Positions 11,461-21,488 of a stretch of 64,000 bases of DNA are shown one piece after another. A program made the position numbers and the translations under genes. Position 1 is the stretch's first letter, and each line of letters starts with the position of its first letter. Source of the DNA: Maratus speciosus (taxonomy: Eukaryota > Arthropoda > Arachnida > Araneae > Salticidae); the NCBI GenBank assembly GCA_963932465.1, contig OZ010793.1:367998459-368062458 (forward strand), read 5' to 3'. Under the pieces are notes generated by a model. That model saw only the letters and a list, made by a program, of their open reading frames with translations. It did not search any database and had not been told where the DNA came from.

Positions 11461-13760
11461 TGTATAAATTAAATCGTCTGCAACTAAAATTAAAGGATAT
11501 TCTATTCGTTCTTCAGATTTGGCTATCGCGGAAATTGTGAAAATCAGAGCATAGTAGCTACACCTGTTCGGCGGTATATACCCAAATATAATAAGGATCT
11601 ATCAGAAGGTCTGGCAAAATATGAAGTTTTGTGAGTCAAGGTCTAACAGAATACGAAGTTTGGTGAAATTCCGTACGTTAGTTCTTAAGGGGACAGTACA
11701 CCTTTAACAGTCATAAAGCATGCGAAATTTGTCATGAGTTTAGCAATTTTTTTTTAAAAGAATAACCGCTCTTGGAAGCACAAAATTTTTAGATTATATT
11801 TAGTTGATATTGAACTATATTTTAAAACTTTTTATTTGGATATATTATAATAAAAAAAGTTCAAATTGTCAGTTTCAAAGTGCTATTTAAAATTTTTACG
11901 GTTGATAATATTTCACTGCGCGCACGATATCTCATGCTAATTTCGTGGCATTTGCATAAACGTTATCTTAAATTAAAGATAACACTCTGGGATATAATTT
12001 GAACTAGGATACTTGTAATCGGTTAATTAGATAAATAGTGATTAACTTTTAATTAGAAAAATTTGAAAAACTATGAATTTGTACATTTATTCAATCCTAT
12101 AATTTTTTTCCCTATTGAATACAGCTTTATAATCTTAGTTCATTTTCATGATAATATAAACATTTAAGTAGTGCAAAAATTTTAAAGCTATACTACAAAC
12201 CGTTTTGGAGATATCATGCGCGCAAGAATAAAAAATGTCATTTTGAGAAAAAGCCGTTTAAAGATTTAATTGTAATTTTTTTTAATATAAAATATATAAT
12301 AAAAAGAAATTAAACCCCTAATTATATAAGTTATTCAATATTAAAATAAAATTAGATGCTAGTTTAAAATAAAAAATATAAAATTGTTCGAAAAATGCTG
12401 TAGAATATAGGAACATGCGTAAAAGAATATATAGATGCAATTTGTAAAAATGCAGCATAAACTATTTTCTAAAAAAATGATTTTAAACATTTTATTTAAA
12501 ATTTTATTTTGCGCTGATTGCAAAGTGAAATAATTATGCACTCTTGTAAAACTAAATTATTTAATGTAAAATGTAGGCCACTTTTAAGGAATTCTCATAT
12601 TTCGATATCTGATTCACATACTTTGTGGCACAAAAATCCAGATAGTTTACAAAAAAAATATTAATATGAATAAATCTGTATTCATTTGAAATAAAATCAC
12701 TATCAAATTGAGTACTCTTTATTTTTCTATATAATGAATTAGCACCTTGGGATATATTTCAATCATCGCATTTTGTATAGCGATTACCATTAAAAAGGCT
12801 CCTTCTTCCTCGATGCTGTTCTGAAGCACATTTCGCATTATTATTCATTATAAATACTAATAAATTCTAAGAAGTAGAATACTATTACAAAATCAGGAAA
12901 GTATTTCTCTAAGGAAAGAAAACAGTTTTATTTTCAAATTAAGCACTTAATAGATAATAAAACTAAACAGCTAAGCAATTTTGCTAACACGTTTCAGAGC
13001 AAAACCATGAAAATAATCAAATTTGGCGAAAATGGAAGTTGAAGTTAATATTTTAAAGCTTTCTTATTGTTATTTAAGGTATTTAACTAAAATCAATTGA
13101 CGCATTTTAACTTATTTCCAAAGTTACGATAATGTGGAAGAGCAAAAACAAAATGTACACAATCCGCCATGACAGTTTTCGTAGGACATTTATATGGGAA
13201 ATGAAGGAGTGATGTCAACATTTTCCCTAATATAAAAATAATTAAGTAAATAATTGTCACAAAGTTAAGAGATTGGTATCAACTTGTTCAGAAAACAATA
13301 TCCTTTCTAAAGATGTAAAAATCAAAAAATCGATTTTTGACCATTTTAAAGGTGTACTCTCCAATTTAGGAAATCGGGATGAACACAGTATAGAAGCAGC
13401 ACCTGTTAGGCGATTTACACCCAAACCTTATCGGCGTCTACTTATATCAAGGTCTAACAGAATATGGAGTTTGATGAAATTCCGTGCATTAAGTTTTGAA
13501 ATATAGCTATCTCAGAAAACGTAGAAAATGCAGCATAACAGCATGAACTGTTCGGCGATTTACACCAAAACCTAATTAGCACCAATTCATGTCAAGTTCT
13601 AACCTGAATCTGAAGTCTGATTACATTCCGTCATTAGTTCTTGAGATGGAAAGCACACAAATTTTGTGTCACATACAGACAGAAAAATAGACATACAGAC
13701 AAAATAAACACACAGGCAGACAACCAGACACACAGACAGACAGATAGACAATTTCTAAAA
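11461..13760 (+). repeat. Dispersed repeat family i, copy 1, interrupted
   Basis: The repeat begins near AAATCGTCTGCAACT, contains units of about 150 bp with TACACCCAAACCT, AAGGTCTAACAGAATA and AATTCCGTGCATTAG, and ends in a run of ACAGACAGACAG. It is split by a TTAA-flanked element at 11689-13362. The second copy (13830-18310) follows directly and is itself split by Tc1. On the minus strand the layout is a GTCT run followed by the core AAGAACTAATGCACGGAAT, repeated in each unit. No coding capacity is seen. Confidence 0.7.
11689..13362. mobile_element. TTAA-targeted TIR element, 1.67 kb
   Basis: The left tip GGGGACAGTACACCTTTAA follows TTAA at 11685-11688. The right tip reads inward as GGAGAGTACACCTTTAA. 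The insertion splits family-i sequence exactly at GTTCTTAA; a related unoccupied site reads GTTCTTAAGGTATAGC near 17968. The right target copy is degraded (AATTTAG), and about 12 bases of host sequence are missing. The interior is very AT-rich and has no transposase-like open frame. TTAA targeting suggests a piggyBac- or Kolobok-type non-autonomous element. Confidence 0.65.
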
Positions 13761-13948
13761 AAAAGTCAAATGTGTTTACGACCTTCTAAAACGTATAAAA
13801 CCGTCGACAACCGGAAGTCTGCATGTCTATATAAATCGTCTGCAATTGAACTTGAATGACATTCTATTCGTTTTTCAGATATATCTATCGCGGAAATCGT
13901 GAAAAACAGAGCATAGTACACTGGTGAAAACAATTAAAGGGACAAACG

Positions 13949-13980
<32 letters not shown>

Positions 13981-14834
13981 TAAGTTATCCCTATACGCAA
14001 ATAAGGTATCAGATGATAATTAAGTTCGTCGCGGATACACCTGCCACACAGTGGTATGTGTGGTCATAAGGCAGTGGCGCTGTGATCGCGTTTGTGCAGA
14101 GGTGCCTCATTTGACCGCCGAAGCTTGTAGCGGAAAGACGTTTTGAAGCATCGTAGCATAACCCAATACATGTTTTTTGAATATCTTTGTTTACCCACCG
14201 TTAGTATGGCTAGTCGACATCGTCTAGATGATGCCACAAGATGGCAGATTGTTGGAAGACTCGATGCCGGCCAATCACAGGCTACCTGTTGTAAGGACCT
14301 CGGTGTTCCGTGAAATGTGGTGTCTACTCTGTGGAAACAGTTCACAGAGACCGAAACAGTGATCCTTCGACCCGATCAAGGCCTAAAAAGGGCAACAACG
14401 CCCACTGAAGACCATTATTTGAGACTTTTAACTAAAAGGGATAGGTCCGCGACAACGACACAACTGTCTCGTCACCTGTATAATGCTACAAGAACATCCA
14501 TTTCACGGAAAACAGTCACCCAGAGACTTAATGCAGGTAGCCTGTATGCCAGGTGCCCTGTAGTCTGCATCCCTTTGACTGTGAACCGTTTAAAGTTCCG
14601 TCTAGCACGGTGCGGAGAACACCTGTCTTGGACATTGGATAGTTTGGGGCGGGTTCTGTACAGTGATGAGTCGTGATTCAGTCTGGATGGAGACTCGAGA
14701 CGTGTTTTCAACTGGAGAGAACCCGAGAGTCGATATCGGCCCTCTAACATTGTCAAAAATGATCACTATGCTGGAGGTGGTGTGATGGTCTGGCAGGCAT
14801 CAAGGCAGACGGTCGTACCGACCATAATGTGCTT

Positions 14835-15038
14835 CACTGTAAAAAAAAATCTGTAAAGTTACTAAAATTTTTCTAGGAAACTAGGATTCCAGGAACTTTT
14901 TATGTAACGGCAACAGCAAAAATTTCTGTAACAGCATCTGTTACAGGAATTTTTCTTGTTGCCGTTACATAAAAAGTTCCTGGAATCCCAGTTTCCTAGA
15001 AAAATTTTAGTAACTTTACAAATTTTTTTTTACAGTGT
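14835..15038. mobile_element. CACTG-ended foldback MITE, copy B, inside the transposase
   Basis: This 204 bp hairpin belongs to the same family as 11227-11428, with the same CTAGGAAACT and GCAACAGCAAA-type arms. Tips are CACTGTAAAAAA and TTTTACAGTG. It is flanked by TT on both sides, and removing one TT with the element rejoins the transposase sequence. Here the duplicated dinucleotide is TT, not TA. Confidence 0.88.
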
Positions 15039-16316
15039 TGATAGAGGTACTCTGACAGGTCAGCGGTACAGGGACGAGATCCTTGCACCCTCTTTGAAAC
15101 TTTTCCGCGGAGCATATGGACCAAATTTCGTCTTTATGGACGATAACGCCCGTCAACACAGGGATCAGTTGGTGGACGAATACCTCGAATCTTAGGATGT
15201 TCAACGAATGGAGTGACCTCCGATGCCCCCTGACCTTAATGCCATCGAACACATATGGGACGCCCTTGGACGATCAATTGCAGCTTAAAGACCAGCTCCA
15301 ACGACCATTGATGAGCTCAAGGGTGCGTTGGTGCAAGAATGGGTGCAGTTGTCACAGAGATTGATAAGGACCCTGGTAAGCAGTATGAAACGCCCCACAG
15401 TGGTCCCAAATCGCAATTATGTGGCCAAAAATCACAAAATCGAAGTTCCGTATTTCGAAATGAAATAAATTCCACAGTATTTAGAAATGTCTGAAGATTT
15501 ATATTCTTTAATATTTTGGTTTTATAAGCTCACATGAATTCTCATTGCTAATGTGAAGTTAGGAGTTTTGAGCGTTTTCTGCTGTTGCGCGAATTTCAGG
15601 CAAATTCGCTGCCTTCACACCATAACTAAGACCTTTTCAGATAGTTTGTCATTTTTTTCTTTGAACTTTTCTGAAACAACATTAAATTACATATATAATT
15701 TGATTTGTAGATTGCAAAAATTTCAAAAATTAAAAACAGAGGAATTTTTTAAATAATACATAGTTTTAAGGAATTTTTGTACATAAAAAGTGATATATAA
15801 AAAAAGTCCTTCCGAGTTCCTCGGACTTTTAGAGTACAAAATGTAGAATGAACCTTCTAAAATCATATCCCAAGAGATTTATTGCGACCTCTTGCGATTT
15901 TGAGAGAAACACTAGTTTGAAGTTGAACATTGGATATTGCCAGTATTAGTCCAAAATCAGTAATCTGGTTTAATGTCAATCTAATTTTCGCATTGACTCA
16001 AAATTGTCAGCGTTTGTGTAATGCAACATTCTAATTAACATAACACTGTCAGTTTCATTTTTTAATTCGCGGGGTGGGGAGGGGGGAGGCTTAAGAGTTA
16101 GGAATATTTTTTTTATTTATATACATTTTTTTGTTGTTGTTGTTTTTACAATTTTTCCCTCGCTTTTCTCCGAAAATGTTGGAAGTAATCTAATTAATGA
16201 ATTGAATGATCTTATTATTAATTCACAGTAAAGAGATGTCGAAAACTTAAAAAGTACTAATATATTTTCAGATTTTCCTTGCTATAGGGGCAAATGGAAA
16301 AAGGTGAGATTTCATG

Positions 16317-16349
16317 CGTGTGTGTGTGTGGGGGGGGGGGGGGGGGGGG
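16317..16349 (+). repeat. TG microsatellite joined to a G tract
   Basis: About seven TG units run straight into about 20 G residues. Other G tracts of ten or more bases are near 7391, 7681, 19469 and 26022, and a C tract is near 17434. Confidence 0.9.
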
Positions 16350-16605
16350 TAGCAAAATTTAGCTGATTGATTATTTATGTATTAATTTCAAATGCTAAAA
16401 GGTGTAAATTAAAACTTTAAAACCAGTAAAAATACGTTTATTTCGACTGTTGACATGTTTCGACTTACCCCGAGTCATTTTCAAAAACAAATAAAGCTAT
16501 TCTAAATTGGCACGGTCTACACGCCATCATTCATTTTCCACGTATTCTTTCATATTATGCACGTTACGTTTTTATTTTATATGGATGTTTATTTTATTTT
16601 ATTTT

Positions 16606-16969
16606 CATACTCATTGAGTAACTCGAGCCATATTTTTGGTAAGTGAAATGCTGCTGCATTGTTACATATTGAGTTTTTGCGCGTTACAATCTCTATGGTT
16701 TCTCTTAAAATAGATGGATAGTATAGACTGGACGGGAGAGTTATTTTTCTTTTATTGAAATTTACTTGGATGGTTTTTTCTTGATAAAATCTTGCGAGGG
16801 CTGTTTTTTCATTCTATTTAATATCAGTTATAGGCTCCTTTATTCTATACTTAAATTTCCTGCTAGTCATACCAATATAGTAATTTTCTGATCCGTCTTC
16901 CCTAATAAATGGTATTTCATACACTCCAGAGTAATTCTCAAAACTAATTGGGTCAATTTTTAGTGCAAA
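16606..16969 (-). pseudogene. Penelope-like element, GIY-YIG endonuclease tail (remnant)
   Basis: Read on the minus strand from 16969, the frame gives KIDPISFENYSGVYEIPF, then NYYIGMTSRKFKYRIKE, then after one stop RETIEIVTRKNSICNN and FHLPKIW. GVY...YYIG followed by T.R.+.R..E is the GIY-YIG nuclease signature, and the later block is like the conserved C-terminal part of Penelope-like retroelements. The reverse transcriptase upstream is not recognisable. Downstream, down to about 16390, there is untranslated sequence with GGGTAAGTCGAAACATG, a type of motif often seen near Penelope 3' ends. At least one in-frame TAG is present. Confidence 0.8.
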
Positions 16970-18319
16970 TTATATTATTCAATTTCGGAGATGGTTTTAC
17001 TATTAAGCAGATATTGAAACGTTTAAGGCTATATTTTAATTTCTCAAAAAAGCTTGGAATATATTGAATAGTATAAAGTTTGTATTTTTTCGAATCAAAT
17101 TTACGTTCAGGTTTCTTATTAATGGCAATCATATTTATTCATATCATATCATATTCATATCACATCATATCATATTATTTGTGTATTTTATTGGTTGCTT
17201 ATACTCTTTATTGTTAATTTTCAATAACATTAAAAAGAGAAAAAAATAAGATTTTAACCTGTATATTTTCAGGGAGGGAGGGAGAGGGAAGGTTAAAATT
17301 TCAGCGGAGACTGAATTAGATGATTTGTCTTTAAAAAATGAAAATATTCACCATAATCAAAAGTGGAAAATTCTCATTCATGTAAAAAAAGAAAATTTAA
17401 ATTTAATAAAAACTTGTCCCCCTCTATTGCGCCCCCCCCCCCCCCTCATTCTCCTCCTTCGGAAACCCAATTGCATTTAGTATAAATTCACAATGTAATA
17501 TCATTTAGAATATTATAAAATTAAAAAAGAATCACATACAACCACTAGGGAAGGCAGAAATGATTTTTGGCCACTTGATCGCAATTTGGGACCACTGTGC
17601 GCCGATGCGAGAGTTGTGTAGTTGTTACAGACAATTATACACTCTATTAGAAATGTTTTTCTGTGACTGACAAGGTGTCGGTCAGCTGCTGTGCTGGACA
17701 TGTGACCAGTTACCTTATTTAGGGTGCAGGTTGTGACCATTTTTGTTTTCCCATACATTGGTCTTATATCGAATGATATGTTGGCCAAGTTTGGTTTTAT
17801 TTTCTTTGTTAGTTTTTTTTTAATTGCAAAAAAAAAACCATTTGTCCCTTAATTGTTTTCACCAGTGTAGTTACACCTGTTGAGTGTTATGAGCCCAAAC
17901 CTAAAAAAGAAGTATAAGAAGATCTGACAGAATGTGAAATTTTGTGAAATTTCGTGAAATTTCGTGCATTAGTTCTTAAGGTATAGCTATCGCGGAAATC
18001 GGGATAAACACAGCGCAGGGGCGATTTACGTCAAAACCTTATCAGTGTTTATTTTTGTCAGGTTTTAACAGAATATAAAGCTTGGTGAAATTCCGTGCAT
18101 TAGTTATGGAGATAGAGCAATCTCAAAAATCGCGAAAACAACAGCATAGCAGCGCCAACTGTTCGGCAATTTACACCTAAACCTAATCCGCACCAATTTA
18201 TAAGGTCTAATTGAATCTGAAGTTTGATTACATTATGTGCATTAGTTCTTGAGTTGAAAGCCCGAGAAATTTGTGTCACCTACAGACACACAAACAGACG
18301 GATTTCTGCATTTGATTTT

Positions 18320-18830
18320 GATTGTAGGCAGAGTGTAAAATATATGAACATTGAAAATCCCTTAAAAAAACGTTTTTTTCCAGCGTACTTATCTTTTCAA
18401 TACTGTATCTCTGAGAAAAGTTTGTTGTAAAACTAAAAATATCTTGCTGTAAAGCCCACACTGAGATCGTTTAATCCCATTTACTCATGACTGTGTATCT
18501 TGTAAGGCATGAGAGAAAATACCACTGAAACTACCTTCTGAGTAAAATTTTACATAACATTAGTATGTAGTCCACTTCATTCTTTGACAATTAATTGTCA
18601 AAAAGTGATCCTAATTACCCCCACCTCCCCGTATGTGACGAATAGATGTCATGGCAAACAATGCTTTGACACTTCAAAATCACTTTTCGCAAAATCGTGG
18701 GATAGTTCACTCTGGTTTTCAATGGCTCATTTTGACATTTGAAGTCCACCGAAGTGGAGAATGCTTTGGAGCCTATAGCTACAATGGCTGTCGCCTCGAA
18801 TGCCTCGAATGATCCTTATTATACATAGAA
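18320..18830. other. No gene recognised
   Basis: Mixed sequence with a GC-richer patch near 18725-18800 (GAAGTCCACCGAAGTGGAG). No frame or bounded repeat was recognised. The patch could belong to the SINE-like element that follows. Confidence 0.4.
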
Positions 18831-18990
18831 ACAACAAGAAGTCACAACAATTTTTACTTTCCATTACATATATATTACATAACTACAATGGGACATTCAC
18901 AATTACACCCATGTCTTACCCAGGGACTCGAACCCGGACCCTCGGGGTGACAGCAGCCTCCGCTTACTGACCACGCCATCGGCGACTTCA
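18831..18990 (-). repeat. tRNA-derived SINE-like element
   Basis: Read on the minus strand, it begins with a tRNA-like head (18986-18913) carrying an A-box-like GATGGCGTGGTCAGTAAG and a perfect-looking B box GGTTCGAGTCC, about 45 bases apart. An AT-rich body follows, with TGTAATATATATGTAATGG and CTTCTTGTTG. The acceptor stem does not pair well, so it is not a working tRNA gene. RNA polymerase III promoter boxes and a non-tRNA body are the standard SINE layout. The end points are estimates. Confidence 0.6.
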
Positions 18991-19439
18991 ACGGCTCAAT
19001 TAATGTTATCGGGAAAGGGAAAACAGAGAAAATGTGTACTGATGGGGAATAATGGCTACTTAAAATTGATAAAGATGAGCATCTTGAAATGCTTCTTGTG
19101 TGTTGTGTTATCCATATGCAAAAGTTTTTCCACTAACTCATAATAAATTTAAAAAATAAATTATAAAATATGTGGATGTTATCAACTTTAATGCTAAATG
19201 TAAACTTCTCTTCAAGATATTTTGCGAAGATAAAAATGCAGACCGTATAACATTTTTCTTTTACCTTTGAGGTAAGTTTGAAAAGTACAATAAAACCCTT
19301 TTTGGCACAAAGACGAAGACGCATTTTTAGAATGTGTGACGGAATATTATCCTCTTTGATAAGTTAAAAAATGGGAAATGAATAGTCATTGCTAAGGCTC
19401 TATTACGCTTCCACCATGTGAATAGATTTCACTTTTTAA

Positions 19440-19739
19440 ATAACAAGAGACATAAATTACAGAGTGAGGGGGGGGGGGGGGCATGATGACTTTATAGATG
19501 CTTTTGTGGGGCGTGGCCAATAAAAGGTTGGGAACAGGTTTGCCAGTTTAGCCTCCATTTTTATCCCAAAATATCGACATCAGACCGGAACTTTTTGAAG
19601 AAGAATTTTTACTTTAAGTAATCAAGAAAAGTTTGGCATTAAATGAATCTGAAAATACTTTTTGAATTTTCTGGTGTGAATTCGATTTTTTTTTACTAAA
19701 AGTGGAGGCCAAATTGGCAACCTTGGTTGGGAACCACTG
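19440..19739 (+). mobile_element. hAT-type element right end, interrupted
   Basis: The sequence GGCGTGGCCAATAAAAGG leads to GGTTGGGAAC at 19526-19535, is interrupted, and then resumes with GGTTGGGAACCACTG ending at 19739. CCACTG preceded by GGTTGGGAA is the classic right tip of hAT elements. The matching CAGTGG left tip was not found, so only one end is supported and the left boundary given is arbitrary. Confidence 0.6.
19536..19724. mobile_element. MITE with 10 bp target duplication inside a hAT end
   Basis: The tips AGGTTTGCCAGTTTAGCC and, inverted, AAGGTTGCCAATTTGGCC continue through CTCCA and TTTTA. GGTTGGGAAC occurs directly on both sides (19526-19535 and 19725-19734). A 9-10 bp duplication fits Mutator-like elements. 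The interior is 189 bp with no coding capacity. Confidence 0.75.
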
Positions 19740-20015
19740 ATCTACACTGACTGCTGGAAGGTATACAATTGAGAGAAGCTTGAAAAAGCAGGTTATAAGA
19801 ACTTGACTGTGAACTTCAAGTACAATTTTGTTGATTCAACACTGGATGTTCACACACGTACATTGTAATATATTTTTACATTTGTACATTTGCACATATT
19901 TTTTTATTTGTACAGCATTGCAATATATTTTTATTAACATAAAATATTATATTCAATATGTAACGGGTGATTTATCACATTGCTAACGAAGCGTAGAATC
20001 AACAATGCGAAAAAT

Positions 20016-20090
20016 GTCCAAGCCGGGAATCGAACCCAGAACCCTTGGAATAACGTTCCAAGTGCTCTACCATTTAAGCTATACGAGGAC
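20016..20090 (-). repeat. tRNA-like segment, left arm
   Basis: On the minus strand this 75-base segment has AGCTTAAATGGTAGAGC (D-arm and A box), a TTGGA/TCCAA anticodon-type stem whose loop would present GTT, and CTGGGTTCGATTCCCGG (a T arm with B box). The acceptor stem pairs at only five of seven positions and loop position 33 is C instead of U. It is therefore a tRNA-derived repeat, not a likely working tRNA gene. Confidence 0.55.
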
Positions 20091-20239
20091 GATGCCCAGT
20101 TTAATATTTCCCACATATGTTGGTAAGGCTGCATCTGCAGCACAAGATGGAATCGTCTTTCATGAGCACACAATTCTGCGGCGAAACATGAGACACAAAC
20201 AAACCCAGCATCGGTGTACACATATATAATTTTAATTAA

Positions 20240-20439
20240 CCTTCCGTCTACCAGACGGGTCCATTGGACCCGACATGTACATTCAAAATATTTATTCAAA
20301 CCAGAAATTTCTTCAAAACAAACTAAATGTATAAATCAGACAATAATAAGTTAAATAAACAAATTAAATAGTTTTAAGTAAAAATTCTGGTGTAGAATGT
20401 TTTTATAAAACTTGAGTAAAATTTCCGGTAGTTCTAGGG
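20240..20439 (-). mobile_element. TTAA-flanked MITE, copy 1 of the CCCTAGAACTACC family
   Basis: TTAA is duplicated at 20236-20239 and 20440-20443. Read on the minus strand the tips are CCCTAGAACTACC and, inverted from the other end, CCTTCCGTCTACC. The mirror-image arm of the host inverted repeat lacks it and shows the empty site (ATTAATTAAAATTATATATG, near 20690). The tip resembles piggyBac, which uses TTAA. A second copy is at 34784-34987. Confidence 0.8.
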
Positions 20440-20841
20440 TTAATTTTTCAATTAATTTTCAGTAGTGAAATTACGCTCGAAATTATTCAATATATAATAG
20501 GGGATTTATCACTAATTAATTTTTCAATTAATTTTCAAAAGTGAAATTATGCTTGAAATTATTCAATATATAACAGGTGATTTATCACATTGCTAACTAG
20601 TAAGTTAGCAATGTGATAAATCACATGTTATATATTGAATAATTTCGAGCGTAATTTCATTTCTGAAATTAATTGAAAAATTAATTGAAAAATTAATTAA
20701 AATTATATATGTGTTCACCGATGCTGGGTTTGTTTGTGTCTCATGTTTCGCCGCAGAATTGTGTGCTCCTGAAAGACTATTCCATCTTGTGCTGCAGTTG
20801 CAAACTTACCAACATATGTGGGAAATACTAAGCTTGGCATC

Positions 20842-20911
20842 GTCCTCGTAGCTTTACACTTGGAGCGCTATTCCAAGGGTTCCGGTTCCGGATCTGATTC
20901 CCGGCTTGGAC
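20842..20911 (+). repeat. tRNA-like segment, right arm
   Basis: This is the mirror copy of 20016-20090, beginning GTCCTCGTAGC and ending CCCGGCTTGGAC. It has lost part of the D arm, and its B-box region is changed (GGATCTGATTCC), so it is more decayed than the left-arm copy. Confidence 0.5.
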
Positions 20912-21488
20912 ATTTTTCACATTGTTGGTTTTACGCTTCGTTAGCAATGTGATAAATCACTTGTTATATATTGAATAATTTCGACCGTAATTTCACTGCT
21001 AAAAATTAATTAAAATTATAAATATTATATTATTTAATAAAATTTATTTTTATATCTCTATTATAGGTACTTCACGAGACGACCTTGGACAACACTATAA
21101 AGATTTTACAATTTCTTGAATAATAGAGAAATTTAATTTTAATTTTAAAATGTCAGCCGAAATTCTAACATAATAATGAAACCAAGTTAAATTTCTTTGT
21201 TAAATAAAATTTCCAAAATAAAATAAAATAAGATGTTAAAATGTATGCAACATAGGCATATGCATAACACTTTAACCAGCGTAAAAAATTTATAGTCTTA
21301 AATTTTGTAGTTCCCAGGAGAAGATCCAGGAAATTGGTAAATTTAACATGGGAGTGTCAAAGTTTTCCCCGTACGGAAGCAAATACTCGCTTCACTTCAC
21401 TCTCATTTATCAAACAGAAAATAAAATAATTTTGTAATTTCTTGGTAATCGTCGTTGATAGCAGAAACTGCAGTTGCCATTCAGTTAA

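Larger units (their letters stand above)
15396..17599. mobile_element. TIR element of 2.2 kb inserted in the Tc1 gene
   Basis: The left tip CACAGTGGTCCCAAAT continues to GTGGCCAAAAATCA, and the right end carries the same 38 bp inverted with about four mismatches. It is flanked by CGCC at 15391-15394 and 17600-17603. That tetranucleotide occurs once in the deduced uninterrupted transposase sequence, so a 4 bp target duplication is likely. One extra C at 15395 is unexplained. The interior holds Penelope-like sequence on the minus strand, a TG/G run and a C run, but no transposase. It could be a non-autonomous DNA element carrying a Penelope insertion, or an unusual Penelope-like element with inverted ends. 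Confidence 0.75.
14206..17650 (+). pseudogene. Tc1/mariner-superfamily transposase, dead (DD34E)
   Basis: The frame starts at ATG 14206 with a helix-turn-helix DNA-binding region (DDATRWQIVGRLDAG) and a second HTH (ATTTQLSRHL-like segment). The catalytic motifs LYSDES, FMDDNA and NAIEHIWDALG are all visible, with 34 residues between the last two acidic residues, the DD34E pattern of Tc1. Damage: in-frame stops at 14311 and 14674 (both TGA in CpG-type arginine positions), a one-base loss near TGGCAGGC at about 14790, and stops at 15193, 15214 and 15286. The MITE interrupts it at 14835. The last codons are displaced by the 2.2 kb insertion: the frame stops at AAACGCC (15394) and resumes at 17604 with RCESCVVVTDNYTLY and TAG. 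It cannot make active enzyme. Confidence 0.95.
13919..17867 (+). mobile_element. Tc1-type transposon, inactivated and nested
   Basis: Tips are CACTGGTGAAAACAATTAA on the left and the inverted equivalent on the right, with about 30 bp of inverted repeat, flanked by TA at 13917-13918 and 17868-17869. The span is 3.95 kb only because it contains a CACTG MITE (14835-15038) and a 2.2 kb TIR element (15396-17599). Without them it is about 1.5 kb, the normal Tc1 size. A long A tract lies just inside the left tip at 13953-13980. The single gene is the transposase pseudogene described separately. Confidence 0.93.
13830..18310 (+). repeat. Dispersed repeat family i, copy 2, split by Tc1
   Basis: Family-i sequence starts again near AAATCGTCTGCAATTG and runs to CAGAGCATAG at 13916. 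It resumes at 17870 with GTTACACCTGTT and continues to the ACAGACACACAAACAGACGG run near 18300. Copy 1 shows the joined, unoccupied form CAGAGCATAGTAGCTACACC near 11548. This proves that the Tc1 element between the two parts is a later insertion. Confidence 0.75.
19925..21015. repeat. Large inverted repeat with tRNA-like segments
   Basis: The left arm (19925-20600) and right arm (20601-21015) are mirror images around ATTGCTAACT-AGTA-AGTTAGCAAT at 20589-20612. Each arm contains GTGATAAATCAC, CTTCGTTAGCAATGTG, a tRNA-like segment, CAACATATGTGGGAAATA and CTGGGTTTGTTTGTGTCTCA. The left arm is longer because it holds a TTAA MITE (20240-20439) and an extra copy of the AT-rich terminal block. Two copies of one element in opposite orientation, joined end to end, explain the structure. 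The parent element's class is unclear. Confidence 0.75.

Noticed and set aside
13640..13760. A coding sequence with repeated T-D-R-Q residues
   Set aside because: It is the translation of an ACAG-type tetranucleotide run at the end of a dispersed repeat.
15116..15364. A separate 82-codon frame downstream of the transposase
   Set aside because: It is an alternative frame over the Tc1 transposase C-terminal part; the motif-bearing frame is the one with MDDNA and AIEHIWD.
18913..18986. A functional tRNA gene
   Set aside because: A and B boxes are present but the acceptor stem does not pair; the adjoining AT-rich body fits a SINE.
20016..20090. A functional tRNA gene with a GTT anticodon
   Set aside because: The acceptor stem has two mismatches, loop position 33 is not U, the D region is too long, and a second decayed copy sits in the mirror arm; it is a repeat-borne relic.
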